Positions 44,769 through 58,200 of a DNA stretch of 64,000 nucleotides are shown here, one piece after another. Origin of the DNA: Beta vulgaris subsp. vulgaris (taxonomy: Eukaryota > Streptophyta > Magnoliopsida > Caryophyllales > Amaranthaceae); assembly GCF_026745355.1 (NCBI RefSeq), contig NC_079205.1, forward strand, positions 47,277,027 through 47,341,026, read 5' to 3'. A program made the translations under genes and the position numbers. Numbering within the stretch: the stretch's first letter is position 1; each line of letters opens with the position of its first letter. The notes under the pieces are model-generated. The model made no database searches, was not told where the DNA came from, and was given only the letters and a program-made list of their open reading frames with translations.

Positions 44769-45652
44769 ATCTCTATTATATAAGGGAAGGGGGGTTACGG
44801 GGTGTCCCCATAGATAGACTTAACTGCTCATTAGTAAATCAATAATATAAAAAAAAAGGCAAAAAGAAAGTAAAACTCAAATATAACATTAAACAATTGA
44901 CTTAAATGTTGAAGGCAATCAAATTGTAATTGAGCCACCGAAAAAGAAACATTGACTATTAAATTTAGTACATTTATGCTGGAAAAAGTAAAAAGAAATA
45001 TTGCATCAATTAAATATCTTATTGATCAACTCAAAAACACAATCAAGTATTACATCAAAACGAAAAATTCAATCAATTAACAAAGTGAAATAATTTATTT
45101 AACACAAAATTGTGTTAATACAACATAAGAAATCCTAAATAAATATACTTATCATTATTTTATCGTTCATCAAGTTTAACTTTATAAACCTAAAAGAAAG
45201 AATGAGTAGAAAAAATTAATAAAAGAAGGGTTAAGTGATACTCCCTCTGTATTTTTTTTATCTTTTCTACTTTGACTTTGCACGTTTGCCAATGCACTTA
45301 TTCTACATTAAAAATCTTTCATTACATATTAGTAAAAATTATAATAATTGAATATTAATAAAGTACTCATTGAGACGAATTAAACAAGACCCCACATGAT
45401 TATATTTTTTCTTATATCTTGAGAAAAATCTAAAAGATTCTCTCTAATTGTGAATATAATTGTGAATAGTGTCAAGATTCTAAGAGAGAAAGATAAAAAA
45501 TATATAAGGGGAGTAGATGTTTAACCTACGAAATTTAGCCCAAGAAAATATCTAATTAATGTTCAAAATTTTACTCTGTTTATGTCTATAAAGCTAGAAT
45601 TTATGTTTGAAATGTAAAAAACAATCAGACACGCATTACGTGCATAATTTGT
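44769..45652 (+). mobile_element. Helitron, related to the copy at 18303, with a nested Stowaway
   Basis: Begins TCTCTATTATATAAG after GA, nearly identical to the 18303 copy, and ends beyond the hairpin GCATTACGTGC (about 45633-45643). The terminal CTAG has decayed (TTGTTA). A Stowaway MITE (45241-45513) is inserted inside. No coding capacity. Confidence 0.6.
45241..45513. mobile_element. Stowaway-like MITE nested in the Helitron
   Basis: Starts CTCCCTCTGTAT and ends TATATAAGGGGAG, with TA on both sides (45239-45240, 45514-45515). The interior phrases GAGACGAATTAAACAAGACC and GTGAATAGTG are shared with other plant Stowaways. Confidence 0.7.
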
Positions 45653-47798
45653 TAATTGCGACATATGTTAAGGGGCCGTTGATGTTCTATTTCTAATTGA
45701 TGTTTGGGCGTCATTTTTCAGATGTTTTTACTAAGATTAAGCTGATAAACATTCATTGTGTTCTATTGAAGTGATATGTTATTACACCGTTTGTTTGATT
45801 TAGTATTGTTTGTGTTCTACCAAAGTTATATGAGATGGGCCAATTCCTATTTGTTTAATTAGTGATGGTATGTTCTATTTAGAACACATGCAATGAGACT
45901 GATTCTCTCATAGGACAATTGTCTTTGGAGGATATGGGATTTGATAACAAAGTATAAAGCTTTCAATTTTTGTTGTAGCAATTTAGAGGGTCAAATCAAT
46001 AAATAAGCAAAAACATTCAAATAGAAATCAAACAACTTCCTAAGGCAAAATTAATTACCCAGTTCCACCATCAAGAGCTTGAACTATAAGACATTCCCTT
46101 GCAAGAAAAATTAACAATTTGAACGTCTAAACTTGATTAGTAAAACAATTAGCTACCTTCAAGATTTAACCATACTTAATTACATAATCATAGTGGATTT
46201 TTCCTCTCTTTACTTCTCTTGTTATTTTAACAGAAATTCGTTCCTTATGACCTTCATATAGCGAATTACCCTAACAGTATTTTTTGAATGGACTTGAGGA
46301 AATTCACGCTCGTCCAAAATCTACTACAACATGACGCTTGAGACATTAGAAAAGTCCTTCAAGGTTTCAACAAATTTCTTAAACTTAATCCCAACTGAAT
46401 AGACAAATCATCCTTAACATTTTACCTACATTGTCCCTTAGTTCCCAATTTCGTTACTTTTCAGCGATCTCATTTGCTTCTTGGTCGAATTCATCTGCTC
46501 AAGATGTAAAATAGTTTTGTAAGTTCTGAATTAGATACAAAACTACCATTAATGAACGGGAAACATCTTGAGCATCCATAATTGATGATCTAAGGGCCTA
46601 AATTGGTTCCATGTTCTCATTTTAGGCTATAGTGCTCATCTTATCTTAGTTATAAAAAGAGAATAAGTTACGGAGAGAACACACTTTAAAATGAGAATTA
46701 AAAACCAATATGGACCCTTAGATTATCAAAATCGGATGGTCTACATTATTTTTGTGTCATTAGTGACATTTTTATAATCATACAACTTTTCAAACTGGTT
46801 TCCAATTTCTTTACTTTTACCGAAGTTTCATTTACTTTTAGAATTTTTTTTATTACTATTATAAGCTTTCCCTTTACTTTACTATTAAATTAACTTAAAC
46901 TTATCCAAAACGATACTTATACAAAATAGATTGATATATTAGTTAATGTCGATATTTTATGGTCATTATTGTATTTTTTTCCTCTTAAAAGTTAGAAACA
47001 TAAGTCTAAAAAGTTGCATATTTAGTTATACTTTTCAGTCAATATAATTTACTTTAATGTCTTTTTACTTTACTTTTAAGGAAAGAAATTGGCTCTCATC
47101 GGAACTAGGTCTTATATATATGGATATATAGATATGTCATTTGTTGTCCGGATCGTGAAAGAAATCCGCTCCTCTCACTACTTCCATTAGGTATAATATA
47201 TATACTTTTATTCCATGATGTCTTCCTTTAAAAACACAATGTCTTCTCATTTATCACTACTACGGTCAAGTGATTATCGACCACGTTCTATCCACAACCA
47301 TCACAATTATGACCGAATCATCCCAATCATAGAACATCGAATTAAGGCCTGCATAACAAGCAGTTACCTTACTTTATATGGATTGTAAAAACTAGTCAAG
47401 CTCACTTTAAAATTCATTTATTTTTTTTTGTTTATCATTTGTGTGCTCCATCGTAGTATGTATTTCAGGTTTTAATTAATTCAAATTACATATGTCCAAA
47501 AAGAACCTTCACTATATTTGAAACAACTTCAATTCTCTTGAAAGCAAATTATTCCCAATCTTTGACACATAGCTCACGTTGTAAAAACTTCTCTTTGCTC
47601 AATCATCAATGCAACCACTTCTATCATATGCAATTTACTTCTACCATCTCAACTCTTAGCAAGGTAACACTATTCACTAATTCTCATACTTGTTAATCCT
47701 CTTTCTCCGCACAAAGAATGAATAGTCATTAGGATTAGAGTCTTATACGGCCATCCCCGTTCACCTCTTAAACCTTGTTCATCTATAGCGTTTGAATT
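45653..47798. other. Gene-free intergenic DNA
   Basis: About 2.1 kb of AT-rich sequence without a supported gene. Two mirror-image blocks, AGGGCCTAAATTGGTTCCATG (46591) and CCAATATGGACCCTTAG (46706), suggest an unbounded MITE. Confidence 0.35.
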
Positions 47799-49736
47799 TG
47801 TTAAATATGGGCCTGGGTCGCACCCATCACAAGGAGAGATAGTCCACTTCACAAGACTAAGGAATTTTCACCTTAAAACCATATGGCAATAAGGGGAGTA
47901 ACCCCTTTGCATTATAAGGGGAACTCATATCTATTCTTTTTTATCAATGTGGGACACTCACATGTGTTGTGCACTATACATCATAGCTTCAACACTCTTC
48001 CTCACATGTGAGGTCATTTTTCATTTGGCCAGAGTAAATTAATGGTGCCAATTGTGGGCCTGATTTTGATACCATGTAACATATGGGCCTCGGCCGCACC
48101 CATCACAACACTAGTATTAGAACGACGATTTGTGTCAGATGCGAGGCCCCATTTGCGTCGGACCCATGTCCGACGACACATACCTCGTCGCAGATGAGAG
48201 AGACATGATATACGTCGGATTAGGACACGACGCAGATCCTAAGCTATTTGCGTCGACTATGAGAAGGTGCGACACACATGACTCCTCCACCCAGCCAAAT
48301 GAATGTCATATGCGTCAGACATGTTGCAACATGTGACACACATAACAGTCATCTGCATCGGACATGTTGCAACATGCGACGCACATGGTAAGAATTGTGC
48401 TTTTCTTTCGTTGAATTAGTGGTTCAGAACATGACAAGCAACAAAATTTTCATGTCAGAAATTGCTGGTTCAGGACATAATTTTCGTCCATTAGAACATG
48501 ACAGAAATCGAAATGAAGAGAATAGGACTTAATAACTTAATTATTATAGAGTTTAAAACCATTCCATTGAGATCAACAAGCAACAAAATTATCAACACAA
48601 TCTGGGTAACTTAATTTCATGTCTCTGAAACGAAATTAAAAAATACAACCCAAAGAAACAAAATTAGATCTAATACAAAAACCCTAAATTCTAAAGCAAT
48701 CAACAATACTAAATCTTCAATCTTCACCGGCATCTTCTTTCTCTTCCTCCACCAGATCTACAAACATAAGTTTGATTTTAAATGACTTAAAAAATTGAAA
48801 AAATAGAGGGGAGATAATATATATCAAGCAATTTATACTGGGTTGTCTATATTACCAAATTCAAGCCAGGTTCAATTTTTTTTCTTTCAAAAATAAACAA
48901 AAATATGGCAAAACAAAAAATTCAGAATACAATGGTACCTGAAAATCGATAACTGAAAATAAAATGGCCCGAATCGAATTCTTTGAAGTGAAAATAAACA
49001 TAAATTCGTCGAACTCGCAGCTTCTTTGAACACCTGGGTTAGCATTTTTAGATCCAAATCGAATTCTTGAAGCTTTATCAGCACAAATCGAAATCTTCGT
49101 TCGTTAATTTGTTCGTACCAAATTCGTCAACTTTTGTTGTTCGATTTTTTGAGAAGTGAGAAATTTGTTTTGAGAAGAAGAGATGACTTTAAAGGGGATT
49201 TTTTTTTTTGCGTGGAGGAGGAAGAAAGAAGATGAGAGTTTTGAGGAAGGAGAAGGACAAGCGAGACTGAAAGATTAAAGAGAAGAGGAGAAGCGACGCG
49301 GTTTTGAAGAACTGCGATTTAGGTTAGGCTTTTATTGGGCTGGAATATAGCGGGCCTATCATCTGCGTCGGATGGCTTAGAAGTCCGGCGCAGATCTCTT
49401 GGAATAATTTTATTTTGGGCGGGATTATGGGGGTGAGGAAATAGTGGGGTAGAATTATCTGCGTCGGACGTGAGTAGGGATCCGGCGCAGATAACTGTCT
49501 TGCGTCCCACCCTAGCACATAGGTCGTCTTTTGCGTTGATTCCCTGTTGCATGCGACGCAAATGAATCTTCTGCGGCGTTTGTCCTGTTGTACGACGCAG
49601 ATGGTGGGACGCAAATCGTCCTTTTTCTACTAGTGCAAGAGAGAAAGTCCACTTCACAAGTGTGAACCCATATCTCTTCTTTTTATCAACGTGGAATACT
49701 CACATGTGTTGTACGCTATATATCATAGCTTCAACA
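47799..49736 (-). mobile_element. TRIM-like element whose 5' LTR is split by a CACTA element
   Basis: Minus-strand LTR copies begin TGTTGAAGCTATGATGTATAG and end ATGGGCCCATATTTAACA-like. One copy is 47799-47994. The other is 48075-49736, which contains the CACTA element 48109-49635. Between them are only 80 bp, with a primer-binding-like TGGTATCA next to the LTR (minus strand, 48067-48074). The intact copy has about 64 bp not in the split copy. I could not find a matching target-site duplication at the outer ends (GAATT versus TAGTT). Non-coding; the frame at 47670-47852 is LTR and flank. Confidence 0.7.
48109..49635. mobile_element. Non-autonomous CACTA element (3), same family as element 1
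   Basis: Begins CACTAGTATTAGAACGACGA and ends CGTCCTTTTTCTACTAGTG, with the 3-bp duplication CAA on both sides (48106-48108, 49636-49638). The subterminal arrays use the same TGCGTCGGA/TCCGACGCA units as the element at 26811-28426. The interior is AT-rich with a pyrimidine-rich segment and no transposase. Frames at 48130-48336 and 49319-49657 are array artefacts. Confidence 0.9.
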
Positions 49737-49744
49737 TAGTTTCT

Positions 49745-50130
49745 CTATGTGAACTGTGATCTGTGCCCCAATGCTTTCGAAAGCTCAAAGCATCTATTTC
49801 AAGAATGCTACATGGAAAAGTGATTTAATTTTCATTAACATCAATCAGCGTGACTCTATTTCTTGCCAAGAATGGGTTATCAAACATATCCTGCTTTTTT
49901 ATAGCGAGGATGGACAAAATAGTAAAATAGTAATCACATTAAAAGGTTCATTGCTACCTTATAGAGCTTATGGCTGCATCCTATTTAGAGGGTGTTTAGG
50001 AATGTTCTTTCGGACGACGCTATAATTCAGACCCATATCTTGCAGATGCAACAACAACAACGTCGGTTTGACTCTTGGTTAGGTCTTTAGCACCTTGGTT
50101 TTTTTATGGGTCCTCCTCCTGGATTTCTTA
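49745..50130 (+). pseudogene. LINE zinc-binding/RNase H fragment
   Basis: The plus-strand translation begins CDLCPNAFESSKHLFQEC, the Cx2C...Hx4C signature of the zinc-binding region that follows reverse transcriptase in plant LINEs. The rest is degraded (stops, frameshifts). Short and inactive. Confidence 0.6.
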
Positions 50131-50257
50131 TGGCTAAAGTGTTTCATCGTAACTTGTTCCATATTTACTTCTTTGTTCTTTTATATGGTTAAAAAAAAAC
50201 ATTTGAGTTCCTTTCCTCATCTGTTTTTCTATGCGATGGTTTCTTTTCGATCATATT

Positions 50258-50619
50258 TAGGGGTGATAATTAGCCTAGCCAACTTGAAAAATAATCAAGC
50301 TCATCGGATAATTTTAAAATTTGAGCATTGTTACTCACTATGCTCGACTTGAGATACTTGCAAACATGCTCGAAACAATACATTATCCACATTTTGATGT
50401 GTGATTGTTATTGAAACTGGAAAAATACTTGTAAGTTTATTTGATTTTAATATTAAAAGGGTGCCTATGTGATTACTTTATCAAGTGTATTTTTTTTATA
50501 GGAACTCAAGTTTGGTTTTAACTAAATTGAATTTTGATTTTGAAAAAGCTCGAGATCCTATGTGAGTGTAACGAGTCAAACTAAGCAACCCGAAGTTTGA
50601 GCTTGACTTATCACTCCTA
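50258..50619. mobile_element. hAT-like non-autonomous element
   Basis: Ends TAGGGGTGATAATTAGCC and GGCTTGACTTATCACTCCTA-like (inverse TAGGAGTGATAAGTCAAGC) form good 12-bp inverted repeats, with AGCTCG/CGAGCT motifs inside. The expected 8-bp target duplication is not clear (ATCATATT versus ATAATTGT). Confidence 0.5.
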
Positions 50620-51800
50620 ATAATTGTCTTCGATGCATCCCTTCTATTCTAGTTAAAAAATCATATTTTAACGTATCCTCTAAGGATATAATTTTGTAGC
50701 AATAAGTCTTATGTTTTGCAATCACTGCAACAAGATTGTATTTGCGTGTACTTACTTTCCAATGATGACACCCTCCTACTTGGCTGATGTCGCAACTCTT
50801 TAGAAGAGAATTCATCTCGTGATCGATAAACAAAGGCATATCTATAAATGATATTGTAGTTGGGTAATCTCCTAATCACCAACTCGGTAAAACAATAATG
50901 TCACCTCCTTATCCTTGTTGATACTTGTTAGTTACCTTTCAAAAATTCATTGATTCAAATATCTGGCACATCATTTATGATGCAAATAGAGTTGCTGATT
51001 GGATTACAAATGTTTAACATTTGGTATCTTCTCATATGTTGATTATTAGTACTTGCAATAGACTACATCAATTCACAATCTCCTGTTGTGATGCCCGCGC
51101 TAGGTTTTTCCATATGAGAAGATGAACTCTTAAGTACTTTCTCCCTACACGAAACTGAAAGAAATTCTAAAATATACTGAATTACATACAAACTCATGTC
51201 TTCTTTTTTAAGATATACTCAGATTTAATTGCTACTAAGTGGAATTAGTGCGCGAGATCTTCAAAATCATAGAAGAAAGTTGGTAATTAAAGAATTATTT
51301 ACACCATTTTTATGCTGAAATCGTCATTTAAGATAGTGGTTCACCACTCATAAGTCATGACAATCTTCTCCATTAATTAGTTCAATTCCTCTTCCTTCTA
51401 GATAAGATTCACTATCTACATTGAGAATGATTCTTTTGTTTGACAATAATGTGGAAAATCACTCCCCCTAGTCTACACAAGTGAGTACTTCCTCAACCAA
51501 ACTTCACTCATACCACTCACTAATTTTCTCAAACAATTCATAAAATCATAATATAAAATTATAGCATAAGGGATACCAACTAGCTATAGAAACAAGAGTA
51601 GAAGAGAATGATTGGGAAGTGTGTCACACCTTCCATAAGTTTGTTTTGTACCCTTAAAAATTCTTTCAACCACCCACACAAACTCATTCAATTAAAATAC
51701 TTAATCCTTTTTAGTATTATTCCTTTTTGGTCTTTCTCACACTTTATACTACTACTAATTATAATACTAATCACCAGAAAGACCACTCACAATAAGAAGT
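50620..51800. other. Gene-free upstream region of the bHLH gene
   Basis: No supported gene. The frame at 50576-50839 has no domain and overlaps the hAT-like end. The last 400 bp are the likely distal promoter of the bHLH gene. Confidence 0.35.
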
Positions 51801-51807
51801 CAGACCA

Positions 51808-51862
<55 letters not shown>
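51808..51862 (+). repeat. AAT microsatellite, about 18 units
   Basis: An uninterrupted AAT run about 350 bp upstream of the bHLH start codon, in the promoter or 5' leader. The reading frame through it at 51608-51865 (poly-Ile) is an artefact. Confidence 0.9.
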
Positions 51863-52212
51863 TAAACTAAAAATCAATCCAAAAAAAATAAAATTAAAAA
51901 GCTCTCATAATTCTCCCCCCCTTTTTCTCTTTCTCTCGCACTATATCAATTACTCTTTCTCCCTTCTAAAAATCATTCTTCACAAAATCACAAAATCATT
52001 GGACCATTTTTTCTCCCTTCATAACATACCCTTCAAAAATCTTTTCCGGGTTATCGGGTACTTATTTTTGCCACCTCTTTTAATAAACACCAAACAACCC
52101 CTTAACATTTTCTCAAGAAAATTCGCTAAAAAGAAAAAAAAAGACTTTTTCAGTTAAATGATTCTGTAGAATTTAAAAATTTTTGTGGGTTGGAAAATTT
52201 GAAGTTAGAAAA

Positions 52213-55200
52213 ATGGCAAATAATCAACCACATCATGAAGGGTTAGGAGATGAATTTTTTGAGCAAATATTATCAGTTCCTGGTTATACTACTGGTGGAA
52301 GTGACGGTGGCGGGTTTGTGGGTGGTGGGCCTGGTGGTGATGGGTCATCAATTTTGTTGGGTTTGGGCCCGGGTGATGGGTCGGCCCATGGAGGTGTCAA
52401 TGTTGGGCTTGGTATTGGTGGGTTTAGGGCTGGAATGGGCTTGGGTTTGCCATTGGGTCTTAATTTGGACCATGGTAGTTCTTCCAATCATGGTGCCGGT
52501 GATGGTGGTCATGCTTCTTCATCTTCTAGAATTAACGTAAGTAATTTCTCTTTCTTTTTTTTTTTTTTGTTTTTTTTGCTCTTGTGTGAAATTGGTTCAA
52601 GTGATTTCTTTGTATTTGTCTCATTGCTAGATAATCATTAAATATACTAGGTATAACGAGTCACACAAGTGTATGCTAGTGACTTTTTTGTTTAGTACTT
52701 GCGAAATTGTTAGCTATTGTTATAATACTTCCTCCGTTTGAAATGACACATGAGTTTTTTTTCCATCCATATAAGCCACAGAGGCAGTACAAAGTATAAA
52801 GAAGAGGAGGAGAGATTCGAATATGTGGAACACGAGTTTGTTCCTCATACACTGAGTGTATTATACAGATTAATTTTTACTCATTTACTCATTTGAAACT
52901 CTCATTTTTTAGTATTTCCTTCTTTTCATGATAGGTGAAACACTTACTATCTTGGAACGTTTCAGAATAAGTAAAATATACCTTAAATGAAAAACCAAAA
53001 TGACAAGATTATTCATCAGTCATCACAAACTTGTGGTTTGCTTTTTTCTTTCCTCGTTTTTATAATAAAAAATGGTATTTTATAATTTTTTGGTTTTTGA
53101 AAGTGATGTGTATTAAATTTTATGCTCAATCCTCATATTTCACTTATTATGGAACGGCCTAAGTATATTTTTCTCACTTGAATGATTTCAAATAGCATTA
53201 GGTGTATTATGTTCACGGTATACTTGGGTGTATGATAAATTTTTTGGTGAAATACTTTTTTCTTTTACGTGAGAGGTTTAAGAGGAGTGTTTCACTTATT
53301 TCAGAAGGAAGGAATCTTGTAAAAATTTGTTGGTGCTTAATTTAAGTTAATACAAGTGTCATTTGGTATTTTTTTTTTCTTTATACTTCTATAATAGAGG
53401 ACTTTGTTTATATGAAAGGAACTTCATGTAACAATTACTCCCTCCACAGATAGACATTCTCTTAGGCTTCTATTCGTAGACGTATTTATCACTGTAATAG
53501 TAAAAATAAGTTTAATTCAACAAAAAAATAAGTACAGTTTTGTTAAATTGGAAAACTATTTAGTAGAAAACTATAGAGAATCAGAAAAAAAAGTTCAGTT
53601 CAATAAAAGTAATTTGAAGTGTATAGGTCTTAAGAGTGGATATTAGTGGAATACGAGCTTTTTTGGTAGATATGGTAAATTCAAGAAAAAAATATTTATT
53701 GAAAAAGTGAGATACTTGGTAGAGGAATCCACATCACATGAGTTGAGTAAGTTGGGCGATTTAGATTTTCAAGTTTAGTAATAATACGTTCATATGTGTA
53801 TAGTAGTATACTAGACTTAATTTGTGGACGGAGGGAATATATATGGTTTTCTTTTGGTGCTAGATTAAAAAAATTGTAACATAGAGTACCAACCAATAAG
53901 TTCTTAAGTGATGTTTACAAACTCTGTTTTAAAAAAGAGAGGTTCACAAACAGTGCAACTCTTCAAAAGCAAACTACAATTCATTATTGTCATTTATACA
54001 AATGAAGAGAACATACGTTTGATGTACAATATGCCATGTATCTTCACCTATGCGTCTATATTCTTACGGTTTTGATATATGCAGTTTAGATATGCTCTTC
54101 GAGGGCTTAAATAAGCACTTCAAACATATTCTATAATTGAAGTCTTAGCTTAGGGATTTATGGCAAATTCACAGGTTGATTGGTGTTATCAGTACTTAGT
54201 TATTACTTAATGCTTTTCAAAGAATAGGAGTTAGCTCAAGTGGGTAGAGCGCTGACCCTTGGCCCTTGAGGTCAGGGGTTCGATCCTTACCCCTAGCATT
54301 CTGCTGGGGTATTTCCTTAGAATGCTATGCATACTCTGAGGTTATGGCAACCCTTTGGAGAGAAATACAGAGAAAAGTCATAAATGTTGTCTCTTTTATT
54401 GGTTTTACTTTACCATGTTTGCTTTTTTCATGATGTTTGACAATCTGATTGTTCACCACATATTCTCCTTCAAATAAGGACCTAATTATATAATTTTATT
54501 ATTTGGTGATTTATATGATTGTATATTTGTATATGTAATTCAGGAGTTGTCAGCTTGCCTATGAGATTATTCTATCCTAAGGTATCATTACTTAAAATTA
54601 GGGTCATAATATGTATTGTTTAGAACAAAGTTGGACCATCTATATTTGTCTTTTGGTTTTGATTTGTTGTTAGACATTTTAGACTAGTTTGGAAGAGAAA
54701 AAAGAGAACATTTTCGCAACTACTTTACACTTGGGTTTATTCAAAAATATTTTGATTGGACGTTCATCATTATAAGTAATTAACAAGAAATACTTCTTCC
54801 GTTCCATAATAAGTGAAACATAAGAATTAGGCACAAGATTTAATAAATATCACTTTCAAAAGCCAAAAAGTCATAAATACCCTTTACATCATCAAAAAGA
54901 GGAGAGAGAAAAGCAAACCACACAAGTTTGTGATGTGTACTCTTGTTATTTTGTCACTTTTTTTTTTCATTTAAAGTATGTTTCACTTATTTTAAAACGT
55001 TATAAAATAGTAAGTTTACACTTATTATGGAACGGAGAAATTACAAAGTGAGTCAATTTAATCTAGTTCATTATAAATCTAAAGTCTAATAAAGGTGAAT
55101 CTTTTATTCCATTGCAAATTGATAGGAAAAATATTAGTATAGATATATAATTGTCACTAGTTGTACTTGATGAGGATTAATTAGTCAATGAGTCTATGAA

Positions 55201-58200
55201 CCTTTGCCATTGGTAAATTAGAGTTAGTGGCCATTGACAATTACATTCTTTTTCCTAAGGTATCTTATGTTCTACTTTTTGTCATATACAGTACAGTAAT
55301 GTCTTCTTAAGGTAGACATCAATAGAAATACATGAAAATTTTATCAATATGCACCTTTTTTTATATGATCATGGGAACATTTGGAGTGAGTATGTTTTCT
55401 TTTTATTCTGTAAAGTTGATTAAAAAGTGATAATTTTGCTTTTTTGCAGCTTTCTTTTTTGGCTCATAGAATTTCAGATTTCTTTAATTGTGGGAGGAAT
55501 TTATAAGGTTTGCTGAATGAAGCAAAATAAGGATGGTTATGGTTTTTTTACAGGAGAATGATTCAATGCATTTGACAAACTTATTTCCTGCATTTGGCCA
55601 TCAACTGCAACCTCAGTCACTCCGTCCTGCACCTCCTTCTATTCAAGTTCACCAGGTTATTTTTGCCAGCATCCTTTAAATTCATTTCTTTTGCATTTCG
55701 TCGCGCTTAAGTTTATAAATTTGTAGGTTGGATTGTTTTAGACCATGCTGTATATACTCATTTGTTTGCCAATTCCCTTAACATAGAGAAAAATCGCTTA
55801 CTAACAAAGGAATGTTAAGCTTATTTCAAAACGAACTGAAAAAGAAAGTGTGAAGCGTATAGGCAAACTTAACTTATGTGAAGGATGATTGACTCATTGA
55901 AGCACTATAATTCTAAGGTCTTAATTAATAGTTTGCTCGAAGAGAAACAAATTTCCTGTAAGTCTTTTAGCTTGGCTATTCATCTAAAATTTGGATATCT
56001 AAATCATTCAAATAATTTGGGATATCTATAATTCGATGTATGTTTACTATACTACCCTTTTACACTAAACATAGTAACGGAATAATGGCAAAACGGGAAA
56101 TATAGGAGACAACCAAAGGCTATATGGGTCATAATACATGGTATTTAGATATCTAGAATTTAGACAAAAAGAGTTTTCTTAGTTATATCAATGTCTAGAA
56201 AAAGTGTGGAAGCTATGAAAGATTGGTGAATTGTCAATTATATCTTGTTATCTTTCTATTTTTGACAAGGCCTATTGCTTTACTCCATAGCGTATGTTTT
56301 ACTTAAGCCACATTCACTCATTCTATTCAATCATTCTTTTTTGATGTTTCCATGGAATATCTTATATCTCGGTGACAAAGCTAAAATTTTGACCATAATT
56401 TGCATGACCATAATCTCTACAATAATTTCTTAGGACTGTTCTCGTTAGCCAAGGCAAGATCATTAAGTAAGGCCTTGTTTTTATATAAGAATAAAAAAAT
56501 GATTGACAAAAACTCTCTCCACTTTTTATTAGTTTACGCACTTTTCTTTTTCAATTGTCATTTATTAATTTACTCTTTTTTTTTCTATTTTTGGAATGGT
56601 CTTACCAATTTTATTGTTATCTTTACCTTCTCACTCTATTTGTCTTGGCACACACCATCAACTTCAATACAAGATGCAATAAATTAACGGTTTTTTTTTA
56701 CCAAATACCCTCTGAGAATTTTTTTTATTCAATAGATATCCCAACTTTTTTCAAAATTTACCTGATACCCTTACTTCTAAAAAATAAAATGACACAAAGT
56801 GCCCTTAATGACTAATGGCGGTTAACTTCATTAGTCATTAGCGTTTATAGTTTCCATACAGAGTCATTAGGGTTAGGGTTAATTAGAGTTTTTAGGGTTA
56901 GTTAGGGTTTTTAGGTTTAATTAAGGATTTTTTAGGATTTTTAAGGTTAATTAGGATTAATGACTAACATAATTAACCGTAGTTAGTCGTTAAGGGCATT
57001 TAGATGTATTTTTTAGAAAGTCAGGGGTATATGATGAATTCGGAAAAAAATTGGGACATTTGGTGAATAAAAAATTTGTCAGGGATATTTGGTGAAAAAA
57101 ACAATAAATTAATACTTTTTTTTCCCTTCTATAACCTATATATCTATTTTTCCTAAAGCTTTTTGTCCAATAAGTGGACAAACTAATAAAAATCGAATGG
57201 AGTATTAGATATCAATCGATAAGGACCATGTTGTCACTTCTCATTAACTATGGTCATGCACTTTGATTTGTTATTTTTATTGAATATCTAGTCCTTAGAT
57301 ATCCAACATGACTCGTGAGGAGAAAAATAGCTATGTGGGAAGTTATTATATGCGTATTTGCAAAAGAATAATTTTTCATAATTTTGTTAGTGGGTAATTC
57401 AAGATACTGATGGTCAAATATATGCATTAAAAACTCTCAAACGTCATAGGAACGGAAGAAGTATAAATTTGTCCCAATAGTCATATTTACTGATACGGTT
57501 CTTATTTTTCCTAGATAGCCGTGAAAATAATGATTAGAGCAGAAACTATGATTGAGATTTGAGTGCTTCACTAAATCTTGAGAGGGCCAGTAGCAAAGTA
57601 GGCCACTTACATAGAACTTGAGATGATTAAGACATCTAATCAAGTACTCAATTTATAGCATAATGAAGAAATAGTTGTGACTTGTGAGATTGAGTTGCAC
57701 GTGCTGAGGGAGAGAGTGAGATTAGTCAATGTTTGCACCTTACACAAGTGTTAAGCCTTCACACGTGCAAAACACTTCCTTACAAATTGTGTGGGGTCCC
57801 CAGTCCTTTCCATCGTTTTTCAGGGGTAATGATGTCATCAAAGAAGTGAGAAAAGCATCCTAGTCATCCATTGTCTCCTCTTTGACGCGGTGGCCAAATT
57901 TCTAAAGTAGCGCGTGGGTCGCACGTCTGTTAAATTGATCTTCTTTTTAGTCATGTCTAGTTAGTATCCTAAGAGTTGACATTGGGAGTCTTGAGGGCAG
58001 AAAATTTTGGAATATGTCAAGAATTTCAAAACTCACTGAGTCCATTGCTTTTTCAGTAGAAAGTCCATGCATTTTCTGTCTCTCACTTATTAAAAATTTC
58101 AACTTGTTAAGAAAATATAAAGAATTGGGAGGATCCCTTTATTCTTTGGAAAAACTTTATTTTAGTTTTGGTGTATATAGAGCTAACCAAATAATGTAGA

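Noticed and set aside
54227..54300. Possible functional tRNA gene
   Set aside because: The anticodon loop is 12 nt, the variable arm is missing and the body continues into SINE sequence.
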